Source of the DNA: Chrysoperla carnea
Taxonomy: Eukaryota; Arthropoda; Insecta; Neuroptera; Chrysopidae
Direction: 5' to 3'
Length of the DNA: 64,000 nt
Assembly: GCF_905475395.1 (NCBI RefSeq)
Contig: NC_058342.1
Coordinates: 7,500,001 to 7,564,000 of the forward strand
Shown: positions 33,483-46,428 of the stretch, piece after piece
Position numbering within the stretch: position 1 is the stretch's first letter
Layout: each line of letters opens with the position of its first letter
Position numbers and translations under genes: made by a program
The notes under the pieces: model-generated
What the model was told of the DNA's origin: nothing
The model's database searches: none
What the model saw: only the letters and a program-made list of their open reading frames with translations

Positions 33483-33967
33483 TTATAAACCAACTTGAAA
33501 TGATACTGGATAAGTGGAAAATGTTTTTAAATTGAGTACAGCAACTGTTTGGGTTTTTGCAAATTCTGGTTTGCATATACGTTGAATTTCTTGATTTTCT
33601 GGTCCTATATCAGACAAAAGAATAATCATTAGCATTAGTTATATTTAATTAATTAAAGTTATCATACGATAACCATAACATCTAATTACCTTTATAAATT
33701 TTATTTTCATATTTTGTATGCGGACAATCCCTTATTATGAATGGATCTTTTGAATAATAAGGATAACAACTTAAGGTATCTGGTTCTGTTGGACATAAAT
33801 GACCACATCATTGTAAAGCTTCTAAAGGATCTTCAATATTACTGTAACTTAATATTGATTTTATTGGTTGGCCTGAAGTGCCTGCAAAAAAATAAATATG
33901 ATTTATCTTTTAGTTGAAGAAATAAGCCATGGAAGTAAGAAAATGGCGGGCGGGCTTTTAGTTTTAG

Positions 33968-34892
33968 ACGAATCATTTTAGATCAAAAAAGGCTAAAATG
34001 AAAAATTTGTATAGACCTCAACCTATCGGATCAGTTTTTTTTTTAAATGTTCAGGAAAGCCCATATATCAAAATCTACATCTAACTTCTTGCCGCTAGAA
34101 AGTTTGGCCATTGCTATGAGCCAAAAAGTCCATTATTATAATGAGTGATTTTTGAAAATTTCAAAACCTTGAAAATATGCAAACAAAATGGACCAGAAAC
34201 GTATATATATGGGTTTTTGGTATCGCTGATCACTATTCTTAAGTCGGAATTTTGATATACTCCCCCTCCTGGGGTAATTCACTCTGCTGGTCCAAATTGA
34301 ATATTTACAGAAAATTGAAGTGTTAGGTCAACGAAGGGCGAAAAATCCCAAGAAAGGGGGAGTATATCCTCCTTCTAACTTCGGAATCGTGATCAGTGAC
34401 CCCAAAAACCCTATAGTATACTTTTTTTATCCATTTTGTCGAATATTCACAGAATCCTGTTGTTTTGGACCGGCGGGGGCAAATAACCCCAGAAGAGGGG
34501 AGTACATCTTCATTCATCTTCAAGAAGTATACTTCGGAATCGTATACTTCTTCAGTGACCCCAAAAACCCCCTGAGTATACTTCTTTGATCCATTATGTT
34601 GAATATTTACAGAATATTGCAATTTTGGACCAGCGAGGTAAATTACCCCAAGAGGGGGAGATTACATCGAAATTTTTTGGCCCATATTTTCAAGGTTTTA
34701 AAATTTTCAAAAATCATCTCATAAAGGGATTCTAATGATTGACCCATAGCAAAAACCAAAACTTTCTAGTGGCAAAAAGTTAGATGTAGATTCCGATATA
34801 TGGACCTTCCTGATCATTAAAAAAAAAAAAAACTGCCTCGATAGATTGAGGTACAAAACAAAATTCTCTATGAAATGCTAAAATGACACGAC
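33968..34892. mobile_element. Foldback element in the POLD2-like intron
   Basis: Ends of about 200 bp are inverted copies: ATCATTTTAG, GACCTCAACCTATCGGATCA, GAAAGCCCATATATC, ATCTACATCTAACTT, GCTAGAAAGTTT and GATTTTTGAAAATTTCAAAA on the left, all found reversed at about 34680-34890. The middle holds about three direct repeats of some 100-120 bp built on TGGTCCAAATTGAATATTTA, CCCCAAAAACCC and a GGGGGAGTATAT-like word. No transposase. Intronic position fits tolerance of the insertion. Confidence 0.75.
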
Positions 34893-34967
34893 TATTTTGT
34901 TAAAAACAATATTGTTTTTAACCAATATCACTATAATATTTTATTAAATATGAGTACTGTGTCTTAA

Positions 34968-35195
34968 GATATAGAGAATGGACTCAGTGTCCATATTCAG
35001 CTGTATAGTAAATACGGGCAAGAAACTATGAGAAAGATAAAGCGCATGTACGGCCAGCAATTGTCTCCTTCTAGAGTTTCTACAAACCTTTAGAAAAGAG
35101 ACAGGTATTGGCCGCACATTCGGTTTGTCTCTTTCTACAGAGCGAACAATTTTGTGCGGGTATGCTCAGTCCATTCTTTATATTTTTGATTGTGT
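34968..35195. mobile_element. Small MITE in the same intron
   Basis: Inverted ends: AGATATAGAGAATGGACTCAG at the left and, reversed, AAATATAAAGAATGGACTGAG at the right. Inner inverted words: ACGGCCAGCAATTGTCTCC with GGCCAATACCTGTCTC on the other strand. About 230 bp, non-coding. Confidence 0.55.
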
Positions 35196-36358
35196 CTCAC
35201 GTTTTCCCACTTCCCTGAAAAATTTTACATCTTCCACTACAAAATATTTTTACTTTTATAAATAAAACATTACCCAAAAAATTAAACCCATCTAGCTCGA
35301 ATTGATATGGATTTGTAACTCCATGAAACGTTGTAAATTTACTGGATAATTTCGACTATTGCATCTCGAATAATTTAACAGCCTTAATATAGTTTCATCG
35401 GTTTCATTTACTTTAACGAATAATGATTTTTTCATTTTAATATATGGAGATGCACGAATTGAATTTCCTACAATTACCACACGACAAATTTTCGACACTT
35501 GGTCCAAATCATTCTTATTCGCAGCTAACCCAACGACCCAATCAATAAATAACTGTAACGCCATTAAACTAACAGTTGGATTTGCCATATCGATGCCAGA
35601 AATAAACACAACCAATTGATCATCCGTGAATATTGGCCTTTCAATTTGTTCAGAGCAACCGACAAACACGTATTCTTCAACCTTAAATTGTCTTAAGCTA
35701 ATTTCACTACCTAAAATGGCACATGGAATACCCGTTACAATATCATGAACACTCAAATCTTCATGTAATTTTAAACGTAGTTCGTTTTCTAAAATTAAAA
35801 CATCGAAATCATCTTTGAAATGTGTTCGAATTTGTTGTGGAATTAGTTGATTTTCTTTTGTAATTTCTTTTAAAATTGATGGTTTTAATTTCTGATCTTT
35901 GAAAATAGTCCCTAAAACTACACATAAACCAGGTTGCTTGCCAGCATTTGAGGGTTCCCAAACTGAATATTTTTTACCTAGAAAAAAAAAATATCGAATT
36001 GAATGAATATGAAAAATAATTTTTTAAAGGTAAAAATTAAGTTTTTTTGCAAGGTAACTTCCTATGCATTACCATATAATTTGACCCTTTATCTCGATAA
36101 CCGCTCGAATAGTTGACAATATTGTTATAAGAAAATTACGATATACATTATTAGCAAAAGAGAGATTTTAAAATTGTAATAGATGTATTAATTTAAATTT
36201 TATCACTTACCCCATTTTTTCTCAACTCTCTCCAACAATATATTTTTCACTTCAATAATTCGAGTCAAATAAATAGGATAGTATTCTTTTGTGGAAGGCT
36301 TTACCGATGGGTTAAATCGGATCGATAAATTACTATATTTACATTTTTTTCGAATCAT

Positions 36359-37219
36359 TTTTTCTAAATTTTTCGACTTTACAAGGATATATTCTAAATT
36401 AAAATGATCTTATTTCACTCAAGCTTAAGGTTTAAAAAAATTTAAAGCGCGTAAATTAATAAATATTGACAGTAAGTGAATAAGGAGCACCAACTACCTA
36501 AAAACGAAATTTCATGTCTGCTACAAACCACAGTCATATAATATCATAGAATATTAAACAATAATATCATAGAAATATTAAACAATAATATGTATAATAT
36601 TCTATGAATAATATATACAAGCCATTTAACTGAGAGACTATTGAATTTTAAGGCTAAGATGTCAGCGCCACGAGTAAAAAAAATGTAAACCATTCTCGTT
36701 ACAATCAGCTGATTATTTCAATGATTAAAACGAGGTAGGGTATATGCTTTATTATACATTTTAATATGCTGTGCTATAATTGCTCCCCGAGTCTTTTATA
36801 ATTACGATAATTTTCCTACTTTTTTATATAAACTTTGTAGTTTGTGTTGTTGTACAAATTTTTTAATGCAAATTTTGAACCTAATTTATAATTTTTTGTT
36901 TTTGATTTACATTTTGAACTTTTAAATCTGTATACTTTTTGACTTTTAATTTCATAGTTGTGTGTATTTTCAAATGCATTTTTTTAAATAAAAGCAATTA
37001 TTTTAATGTTTTATATAATTCTTTAACAGAATTTGTTTTAGTAAAAATTGTTGCAATAACCTTTGTTATATGTGTATAGTTTCAAGATTGTAAACAAACA
37101 TTTCCGTTAGATTTATGTATCATCGGCGTTCTGACAAAAGTTATTTTTTCTATCGCTAGATAGAGTCTTCCTTAGCATTAAAATCCAATATCAGTAAACT
37201 AGACTCTACCGATATATAT
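36359..37219. other. AT-rich spacer, no gene seen
   Basis: Upstream of the POLD2-like first exon, so it should hold that gene's former promoter, but no motif is clear. A short direct repeat CATAGAATATTAAACAATAATAT lies near 36540-36590. No coding frame. Confidence 0.4.
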
Positions 37220-38410
37220 CCCCGTGAAAATAGCCCCCTTTTCATCTAATTGGAAGTTATGATATAATTAAAAATTTTTACATCAACACCCCCAGATGCA
37301 ATTTTTCATAAAATGTAGATATCATTCGTTTGAAAATTATTTGTTCACGTTTGTTCATTCACATTTTTTTTGTCCACCCTTCAATTTTAAGCTATGAGGA
37401 AATTAAAATTTTCTTCAGCACCTGAAATTCCGCAACCGTTGCCATTCGTTAGGCAACGGTTTGTTTACGCAAATTTTTGTTCGCTAACTCTTCAATCTTA
37501 AATTTTGAGAAAAATAAAATTTTACATCAGTACCCCCAAATTCGAATTTTTACAAAATACAAATTTTATTCGCTTGGCAACGATTTGTCCATCCAATATT
37601 TTTGTTTGCCAACTCGTCAAAATAAGGTTATGACAGATATAAAATTTTACTCCATTTATAAAAAATTCCATCACAATTTACAAAAAATGTGAATGGTAAG
37701 TTTTTGTAAGATTATTGGCACATTTTAATATTGGACATTTATCAATTAAAAATTTGATTATTATTACATTCGATTTTTTATATTTAAATTGATTAAAACG
37801 TAAAAACTTACTAGACAATTAATAAAAAATGTGAATGATAAGCTGTTGTAACATTATTGGTAGGATTTTTTATTGCTGAAATTCAAGCTAAATTTAAACA
37901 ATTCACTAATGTGACAAATTTTCAAAACATAAAAAATACATAGCGTTATTATATTTTATAAGATGGTACTGAACCTTCTGTAAGCGAGTCTGAGTATTAT
38001 GACCGGCTTTTGAATAGTTGTCACCTTAGAGTTAATTGAAAATCCTGACAATTAAAAAAAAAACTACCAATGATATTACAAAGCTTACCATTCATATTTT
38101 TTATAAATTGTGATGGAATTGTGATTTTTTTATAAATGGAGAAAATTTTTATTTTCGACATAATTTGGGTTGACAAACAAAAATTTTCGGTGGACAAACG
38201 TGGACAAATCATTGCCAAATGAATGACATCTGTATTTTGTAAAATATCGCATTTGGGGGTGCTGATGTCAAATTTTAATTTCCTAAACATTTAAGATTGG
38301 AAGCTTAGCGAAAAAAATTTTTGGGTGAACAAACGTGGACAAACCCTTGCCTAACAAATGGCATTTTTACTTAGTGATAATTCGCATTTGGGGGTGCTAT
38401 TTTCACGGGG
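37220..38410. mobile_element. Foldback element with tandem units in opposed arms
   Basis: The ends CCCCGTGAAAATAG (37220) and CTATTTTCACGGGG (38410) are exact inverted copies. The left arm has about three direct units of some 125 bp containing CATCAACACCCCCAGATGCA, CATTCGTT, GTTTGTCCA-type words and TTCAATTTTAAG. The right arm has about two of the same units reversed, and the centre is AT-rich. There is no coding frame. Variable numbers of subterminal tandem units are typical of foldback-type elements. Confidence 0.75.
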
Positions 38411-40372
38411 CTCTATATATTCGCTGTTTAACTAGAGTACCATGGAGGTTATAAAGAACGAGAACGATCGCAATAAAAAATATTGTCCCCAAAATATGGA
38501 CAAAATAAGTGAGGCGCTGGGATCGCTAAGTTGTCTCATTAAAAGTGGGCTGTTGTGCGCTAATTTCAAATGATCTATCAACGTTTAATATACGTGTAAA
38601 TAATATCATTCAAAGGAAAAAAAAGCAAATAATGAAATTATTATTAATTATTATTATTATTTACTAATGAATAAATTATAAATTATCTATTCTACTTTAT
38701 AAATTTATCTATACTACTATATAAATTTGAATGGTACTAACTTCATCTACTTGTACTCATAAACAGCTAATTTCACAGACACTACTTACCGACGACAGCG
38801 CGGCTTGTGGCTGAAAACTGAACTATAAATTCTACAAATTTTCAGGGACAGGTAATTTAATGAGCTCCGTATACTTAGCAGATAAAATTGTTATTTTTCA
38901 CTCAAACTATTTCCATTCAGTTGGGAATCGTTTGGGAGGATTTGGGAATATAATTTTAGAATTCAGGAATTATTAGTTTTCCTGTAATTAATGATTCTGT
39001 TTTTTGCGTATAGTTAGCAGGTAGGAAATTAAATCCACTTAATTTTTATGTTATTCGAAAGAAAATCATTTGGAAATTACGATAAACACGGTTTCAGAGT
39101 TTGGGAATGTATAATTATACCTATTTTTTAAGTTGATTTATAGGTTTTGTTAATTAACCTATAAATATATATTAAAATAAATATTTTATAAATAACGTTT
39201 AATAATGAATTTGAAGTGTTAATAACCCTTTTCTGTAACAGCGTAAAACTCGAAGAAAAATATGCCTAAATAAATAACAGATAGCAATAAATATTTTTAT
39301 ATCAACTGGATATTATTACGTACATTTGTATTTTGTTATACGTTATACATTACCTTAAACGAGCTAGACCATTTTTTCCATATACAAACAATTTCAAGTT
39401 AAAAATCGAGCCTTCTCGAAACAAAAATCGAATGTTAAAAAAGCCGAAACATATAATAAAAATGATTTTATATTAGCACCAAAATACTTATTCGTTGTGT
39501 GCGTAGTCATGGTAGGGACAATAAAATCGATGCCAGTGCTTCCAGTGAAAAATTTTGGCGTTAAAGGAGGCTGTTATGACTAATTTGCAGTTCTTTACAT
39601 GTTAATGTTATAGAAATGTCAAATTAAAATTATTGAAAAACACGAATTAATTAAACTTAATGCATTAAAAATTGTGAAAATAAGAAATCAAATTGCACAA
39701 ATATTATTTTTCAAATGTAAATTATCATAATTATTTATTTAAATTTGTGAGACAATAATATTAAATTTTAAATGTAAGTCTTAAATGCAATCCATACAAT
39801 TATATATGCATCCATACAATTCTATAATTAAAGTAGTGTATCGTTACCATGGAAACGAAACTCACGCATGGAGCGAATAATTGCTATGGCAGCTCTGCAT
39901 ATGTTGGCACTAAAATGGCGGTCGAGTGTATTCTCCTTTATAGTACCTTATTAATAGTAATTAGTAACAATACTTCTTAGAATAACAGTTGGCAACATAT
40001 GTATCTTAGTTGATTATTTTTTTATTAAGTTTGTTGATAACCAAGTTAGCGGTAGCGCGTATAAAGCAGAGTCAATATTTTATATATGATCAGAGTACAT
40101 TAGTGTTAAACATGTAATTTTGGTTAAACTTATATTAAATAAAATTTATACACGAACTCGTTATTTATTTTCTATTTCAACTTCTGCAAACCAATATCAC
40201 CAAAAATAGCAAAAATTGTCAAAGGGTTTATTGCTGTCTATACAGAGATATACTTGGAGAAATTGCCATCAGTCAATTTGTATAGTAAAAGTTTGTTTGT
40301 TTCATACAGAAAACACCATTGTCATAATATAAAAAAAATAAAAAGTCAAAAAAATTATAAATCATATTTGAA
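38411..40372. other. AT-rich spacer upstream of the zinc-finger gene
   Basis: No coding frame recognised. A GC-richer island at 39840-39950 (CATGGAAACGAAACTCACGC, GGCACTAAAATGGCGGTCGA) could be a former promoter or first exon of the zinc-finger gene, but this is a guess. Confidence 0.4.
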
Positions 40373-41783
<1,411 letters not shown>

Positions 41784-41800
41784 TCCCCCCCACCCTGAAA
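41784..41800 (-). other. BEL polypurine tract
   Basis: The minus strand reads CAGGGTGGGGGGGA directly before the 3' LTR (TGTTGAGG). This is a classic plus-strand priming site. Confidence 0.85.
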
Positions 41801-42022
41801 TATTGTTTCAGAAATCAAGCAAACCAAGTTTACCAAATTTTAATGTAAAGGGGACATAAAGGGACATATATAGGAAACTAAAATGCTACACCATAAGGTT
41901 CTAAAATCAAAAAAATCAAATTCTAATTAAGTGAATATTATATTAAACTAAAATAATGCTACTCTACTAAAATACGTAAAAAAAAGGGTCTATAAAGGTT
42001 ATTGTGAGGGAAGCGGGCAAAC
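41801..42022 (-). other. BEL 3' untranslated region
   Basis: AT-rich, non-coding, between the end of pol and the polypurine tract. Confidence 0.6.
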
Positions 42023-45000
42023 TTAAACCGTGGGCCTTTTGAACAGCCCTTGTTTGGTTCGAACGGAGACAACTCTAATTACACCGTCTTTACTAGGGAA
42101 GATTTCTTCGATAACACCAAGAGACCACCTTAAAGGCGGAATGCCATCTTGCTTTAAAATGACAATCATACCAGGTACGATTGGAACAGAGGGGGTGTTC
42201 CATTTTTCCCTGACTTGCAAGGTTGTTAGATATTCCAATCTCCAGCGATGCCAATAGTCTTGAACCATTCTATCAATCAATTGAAAACGATCCAGCCGAT
42301 TGATTGGTTCAGCACTTAAATCTGGTGCGGCAATATTTTGGAGCGGAGTTAGCGTCAAAAAATGTGCCGGAGTCAACGCGGTGGGTGCGGTTGGATCAGA
42401 ACTAAGAACGCATAGCGGACGTGAGTTAAGTAATGCTTCAATTTGAGCTAACAACGTTGTTAATTCTTCATAAGACAATAGTTGGGAATTGAGACCTTTA
42501 TATAAATGGGTTTTTACGGAGCGCACGTTGCGCTCCCAAATACCTCCGAAGTGCGGAGCGTTTGGTACGTTAAATTTCCAAGCTATTTTCCTTGAGGCGA
42601 GCTCATCTCCAATAAGTTCATTATACTCTTTGGATATTACAAGTTTGTACAGCTCGTCTAAATTCGATTTAGCTCCCACGAAATTCGTACCTTGATCGGA
42701 ATAAAGGCAGGCGCATAAACCACGGCGAGATAAAAACCTTTTGAAGGCTTGTAAAAAATGTTGCGTTGACAATGAACTTACTAGCTCTAAATGCACAGCT
42801 TTAACGCTTAGGCAAACGAAAAGGCAAATATAAGCCTTTTGCGACAGTGTACCACGTTTACGGTGAAGAGTGATACTTACAGGTCCTAAATAGTCAACTC
42901 CAGTGTGAAGAAAGGGTTTAGCTTGCTGAATTCTATAAGCAGGCAGGTCGGCCATCAAAGGAAATGTAGGTTTGGGTTTAAATTTATAACAATAGTTGCA
43001 AGATTGGATACGATTACGAATCACTCCACGACCCGCCATGATCCAATATTTTTGGCGGATAAGTGCAGAAACTAAGTATGGTCCAGTATGTAAATTCTTA
43101 CGATGATAGTAATCTATTAAGAGGTTTACTAGCGGATCCTTCTTTGGTAAAAGCAAGGGATGCTGCTGATCATAAGTGAGTTCAGCTGAGTTTGACAAAC
43201 GACCCCCCACCCTGAGAAGGCCATCCCTCAAAAAAGGTCTGAGTTTTCGTAAATAAGGAGAACATTCCTTATTAGAAGCTAAAAGTGACATATCTTTCTC
43301 GAAATGTACCCTTTGTACTACTCTAATCATTGTTAGCTCAGCCTTTTCCAATTGTTCAGCGAGTATATAATTTTGTCGCGGTAAAATACGAAGAAATCGC
43401 AATACGTATATAGTAGCCCGAATTAGTTTCCACCATGTTGAAATTCGGGTCAGTAATAGATATAGTGAATTTGCTCCTTTATCAACAAGCGGAAGCGCTA
43501 TTAACTTTTGTTCAATAGTGGTCGAACTTACACCACTATCAAATGGTTGAATAGGCCATTGATCTCTGTAATTAGATAACCAAGAGGGCCCAGTTAACCA
43601 GAGCGGGTGTTCTAATAATTCGGAAGGAGTTAAACCACGTGAAATGCAATCAGCGGGGTTAGATTGGCTATCAATATGGAACCAATTTTCTTTGGAAACC
43701 AACTGCGTGACCTTTGTAACGCGATTTGCCACAAATGTTGCCCATCTTGAAGGAGAAGAATTTAGCCAACTTAAAACTACGGTGCTATCAGAAAATGCAA
43801 GTAGGTCGATTATAGGAATCCGGGATCCATATGTATCTAATACAAAATGAACTAATTTTGAAACTAAATGTGCGGCGCATAATTCTAGTCTGGGAATAGA
43901 AATTGTTTTTGTTGGCGAGACTTTCGATTTAGAACACAGCAATGTGACTTTGATTTGTTTGTTTGGAGTTAAGGTTTGGAGGTAAACTACTCCCCCATAG
44001 GCCTTTTCACTGGCATCAGCGAAAGCTACTAAAATTGTGGGACTATTTTTGAAAACAGACACATGTCGCCGAACTTGAAAATTATTCAACAACGATAGTT
44101 CATCAATGAATAATAACCATTTTTTTAATGTGTTAGGCGGTGGCGTATCATCCCATTGAAGTGCAAGACTCCATAAATCTTTAATAATTAATTTAGCGTA
44201 AAGAATAACGGGAGATAAAAGACCTAAAGGATCATAACAGCGTGCAATGGTGGATAAAATTATGCGTTTTGAACAGGTTTGTCTAGTTGAGTTAACCTGA
44301 AATGATAAAATATCTGCATGCGGGTTCCATTGAAGGCCAAGCACCTTCAATGTATCACTTTCAAATTGTAGCAGGTCAACAAGATGAATTTCCGGTGGAA
44401 TAATGTCGAGAAGTTGTTTACTATTAGAGGACCACTTGACCAATTCAAATCCTCCTGATTTAAACAAACCCACCGATTCCTCATACAACAATTTGGCATC
44501 ATCAATACTATCGACACTAGAGACAAGGTCGTCTATGTATAGATCTCTTAAAACAACTTGTGCAGCATTCGGATATGTTTTGGATTCATCTTTAGCCAAT
44601 TGTTGGACAACTCTTAGAGTTAAATAAGGAGATGATTTGATTCCAAATGAAACTGTGTTCAATTGAAGTTTTGTAACTAGTCTCTCAGGTGAGAAACGCC
44701 ATAGTAGTCTTTGATAACGTCTATGCGATTCATCAACAATAATTTGTCTGTACATTTGTCGTATGTCTGCACACATAGCAATGGAAAATAAGCGAAAATT
44801 CAATAATATAGTGCGAATATCTATCTGCAATTTTGGTCCCGCATATAAAATGTCATTTAAAGATAATGAAGAAGTACTTTTCATACTGGCATCGAAAACT
44901 GCGCGAACTGGTGTTGATGAACTAGCTTTGAATATGGGATGATGAGGTATATAATAGGTCGTTGAGTCGGAATCGTTTTCTTCGACTATACTCATGTGAC

Positions 45001-46396
45001 CTTGATTTAAATAATCTTGAATAATTTTGTCGTATTCAAGTTTTAACTCAGGAGAAGCCTTTAGTCTCCGTTCCAATGAAAGATATCGTTTATAGGCAAA
45101 TGAATATGAATCACCTAAATTTGAAGGGTGATTTTTAAAGGGCAATGATACAATATATCTCCCAGTAGGATCTCTATCAACCGTTGAAACGAATAAATTT
45201 TCGCAATATTCATCTTCAGGGTCCATTGCCACAGATACTGAGACCTCTTCTAATTCCCAAAAACGTTTTAAAATATTTTCTATGGGTGGTTCATCCATTG
45301 TAGTGCAAAAGATCTGAGTTTGATCGGTTGAAGACAAAAGAGGTGCGCAACCCATAACCACATAGCCTAAGCTACTCTCAACTGCAATAGGTGATGATTT
45401 GGAGGTGGTTACTCTACCAGTGTAAAACAAATGCGGGAATAATTGAGCACCAATTATTCCTTCTATAGGACCCGGTTGATGGTATTTTTCATCTGCAAGG
45501 GGTAAATTTTTAAAACAGGACATGGATTCCGTGTTTATTGGTGACGTTGGTAATTGATTCGTTATTTTGTTGACTACTACGACATTTATATTGTATGATT
45601 TTAAGGGATCATATCGCGAGAAAAATGTTAAGTTTGATTGTCCATGGGCTGGGTTGGAATTTGATCCGATTCCACTAATTGAATTGTAAACTTTGGACAT
45701 TGGTAGTCCAAGGCGTTTGCGACAATTTGCGGTTAATAAATGAGCTTGAGATGCACTATCCAAAATAAAACGAGCTTGTTGCTTTTCTCCATTACAATCT
45801 TGAATATACACAATAGCGGTAGCTAAGAGCACTGTTGAGTTTTGTTGAGGACTATTACACGATGTCGTTGAGCACAAACTATGCGAGGGCGAAATACTTT
45901 CTAAACTATGGTTTTCTTTCCGCGGTGATTTTGACTCAACGGCAATAGGTCCAGTTTGCGGTATTGTAACCCTAGTTTGGTCAAAATGCAATAATGAATG
46001 ATGTTTCAAGTTGCAAGTTGAACAAGTTGATTTTGAATTACAATTTGCTATAAGGTGACGATCGCTTAAGCAATTCAAACATAAATGTTTTTGAATGGCG
46101 CAAGTGTATCTTTCCTTTGGGGAAAGCCTTGTAAATTGGCTACAACGGTAAACTATATTGTGGTCAGTCTGATGGCACATTGGGCATTTGTTATTTGATG
46201 AGCCATTTTTAATCATAAATGAAGACATGGTTTTGGACTTATTGTGGCTAGCGTTATTAATTTGGCTGGATTTAATGCTATTAGCATAAGTAACATGAGG
46301 ACGTGAGCGCGATAAAATTTTAGTTTGTTCTTTCACAAACTCAATAATATCTTCGTAATTTGGGATAGAATCTTTTCTTTTATAATTTTCGAACAA
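42023..46396 (-). CDS. BEL/Pao pol polyprotein with Gag C-terminus
   Basis: 1457 codons. The first part continues Gag (FENYKRKDSIPNYEDIIEF) and has Cys/His clusters at about 71-85 and 106-140. The protease site is DSAS at 213-216. RT has D544 in MCADIRQMYRQI and the active-site box YIDD at 620-623. RNase H has FADASEKAYGG near 794 and the IPRLELCAA motif. The integrase zinc part is H...H...C..C in HRKNLHTG to CNYCYKFKP (about 1100-1145), followed by a core with HTGVDYLGP, SDQGTNFVGA and PHFGGIWERN. A DUF5641-type C-terminus follows, with MIVILKQDG and RWSLGVIEEIFPSKDG. A TAA at 42023 ends the frame. The next codons in phase read VCPLPSQ, so the natural end was probably seven or eight codons later. 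Confidence 0.93.
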   Translation of the reverse strand: MFENYKRKDSIPNYEDIIEFVKEQTKILSRSRPHVTYANSIKSSQINNASHNKSKTMSSFMIKNGSSNNKCPMCHQTDHNIVYRCSQFTRLSPKERYTCAIQKHLCLNCLSDRHLIANCNSKSTCSTCNLKHHSLLHFDQTRVTIPQTGPIAVESKSPRKENHSLESISPSHSLCSTTSCNSPQQNSTVLLATAIVYIQDCNGEKQQARFILDSASQAHLLTANCRKRLGLPMSKVYNSISGIGSNSNPAHGQSNLTFFSRYDPLKSYNINVVVVNKITNQLPTSPINTESMSCFKNLPLADEKYHQPGPIEGIIGAQLFPHLFYTGRVTTSKSSPIAVESSLGYVVMGCAPLLSSTDQTQIFCTTMDEPPIENILKRFWELEEVSVSVAMDPEDEYCENLFVSTVDRDPTGRYIVSLPFKNHPSNLGDSYSFAYKRYLSLERRLKASPELKLEYDKIIQDYLNQGHMSIVEENDSDSTTYYIPHHPIFKASSSTPVRAVFDASMKSTSSLSLNDILYAGPKLQIDIRTILLNFRLFSIAMCADIRQMYRQIIVDESHRRYQRLLWRFSPERLVTKLQLNTVSFGIKSSPYLTLRVVQQLAKDESKTYPNAAQVVLRDLYIDDLVSSVDSIDDAKLLYEESVGLFKSGGFELVKWSSNSKQLLDIIPPEIHLVDLLQFESDTLKVLGLQWNPHADILSFQVNSTRQTCSKRIILSTIARCYDPLGLLSPVILYAKLIIKDLWSLALQWDDTPPPNTLKKWLLFIDELSLLNNFQVRRHVSVFKNSPTILVAFADASEKAYGGVVYLQTLTPNKQIKVTLLCSKSKVSPTKTISIPRLELCAAHLVSKLVHFVLDTYGSRIPIIDLLAFSDSTVVLSWLNSSPSRWATFVANRVTKVTQLVSKENWFHIDSQSNPADCISRGLTPSELLEHPLWLTGPSWLSNYRDQWPIQPFDSGVSSTTIEQKLIALPLVDKGANSLYLLLTRISTWWKLIRATIYVLRFLRILPRQNYILAEQLEKAELTMIRVVQRVHFEKDMSLLASNKECSPYLRKLRPFLRDGLLRVGGRLSNSAELTYDQQHPLLLPKKDPLVNLLIDYYHRKNLHTGPYLVSALIRQKYWIMAGRGVIRNRIQSCNYCYKFKPKPTFPLMADLPAYRIQQAKPFLHTGVDYLGPVSITLHRKRGTLSQKAYICLFVCLSVKAVHLELVSSLSTQHFLQAFKRFLSRRGLCACLYSDQGTNFVGAKSNLDELYKLVISKEYNELIGDELASRKIAWKFNVPNAPHFGGIWERNVRSVKTHLYKGLNSQLLSYEELTTLLAQIEALLNSRPLCVLSSDPTAPTALTPAHFLTLTPLQNIAAPDLSAEPINRLDRFQLIDRMVQDYWHRWRLEYLTTLQVREKWNTPSVPIVPGMIVILKQDGIPPLRWSLGVIEEIFPSKDGVIRVVSVRTKQGLFKRPTV

Positions 46397-46428
46397 ACGT
46401 GATGTTTCGGGATCAAGTTTAGATAAAG

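Larger units (their letters stand above)
33483..36358 (-). pseudogene. POLD2: DNA polymerase delta subunit 2 homologue, damaged
   Basis: Four exons on the minus strand with GT-AG introns in phase. Exon A 36358-36211 has YYPIYLTRIIEVKN and ends EKKW-G. Exon B 35977-35274 has GKQPGLCVVLGTIFKDQKLK and PSILKEI, then VHDIVTGIPCAILGSE, VEEYVFVGC, LVVFISGID, LQLFIDWV and VVIVGNSI; in another frame it ends VTNPYQFELDGFNFLG. Exon C 33881-33690 has [38 protein letters not shown] and CPH. Exon D 33604-33483 has AVLNLKTFSTYPVSFQVGL and a stop. This order is the B-subunit of polymerase delta, which binds the catalytic subunit and clamp in replication. Breaks: a TGA in exon C (33808-33810) and loss of about 30 residues plus a frame change in exon B near 35330-35380. 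It is probably a dead duplicate. Confidence 0.85.

Noticed and set aside
34320-34622. Overlapping frames of 89 and 99 codons on both strands
   Set aside because: They lie in the tandem core of the foldback element and repeat the same words. A by-product of GC-richer repeats.
37477-38290. Frames with similar peptides on + and - strands
   Set aside because: They arise from the opposed tandem units of the foldback element. No stable protein family.
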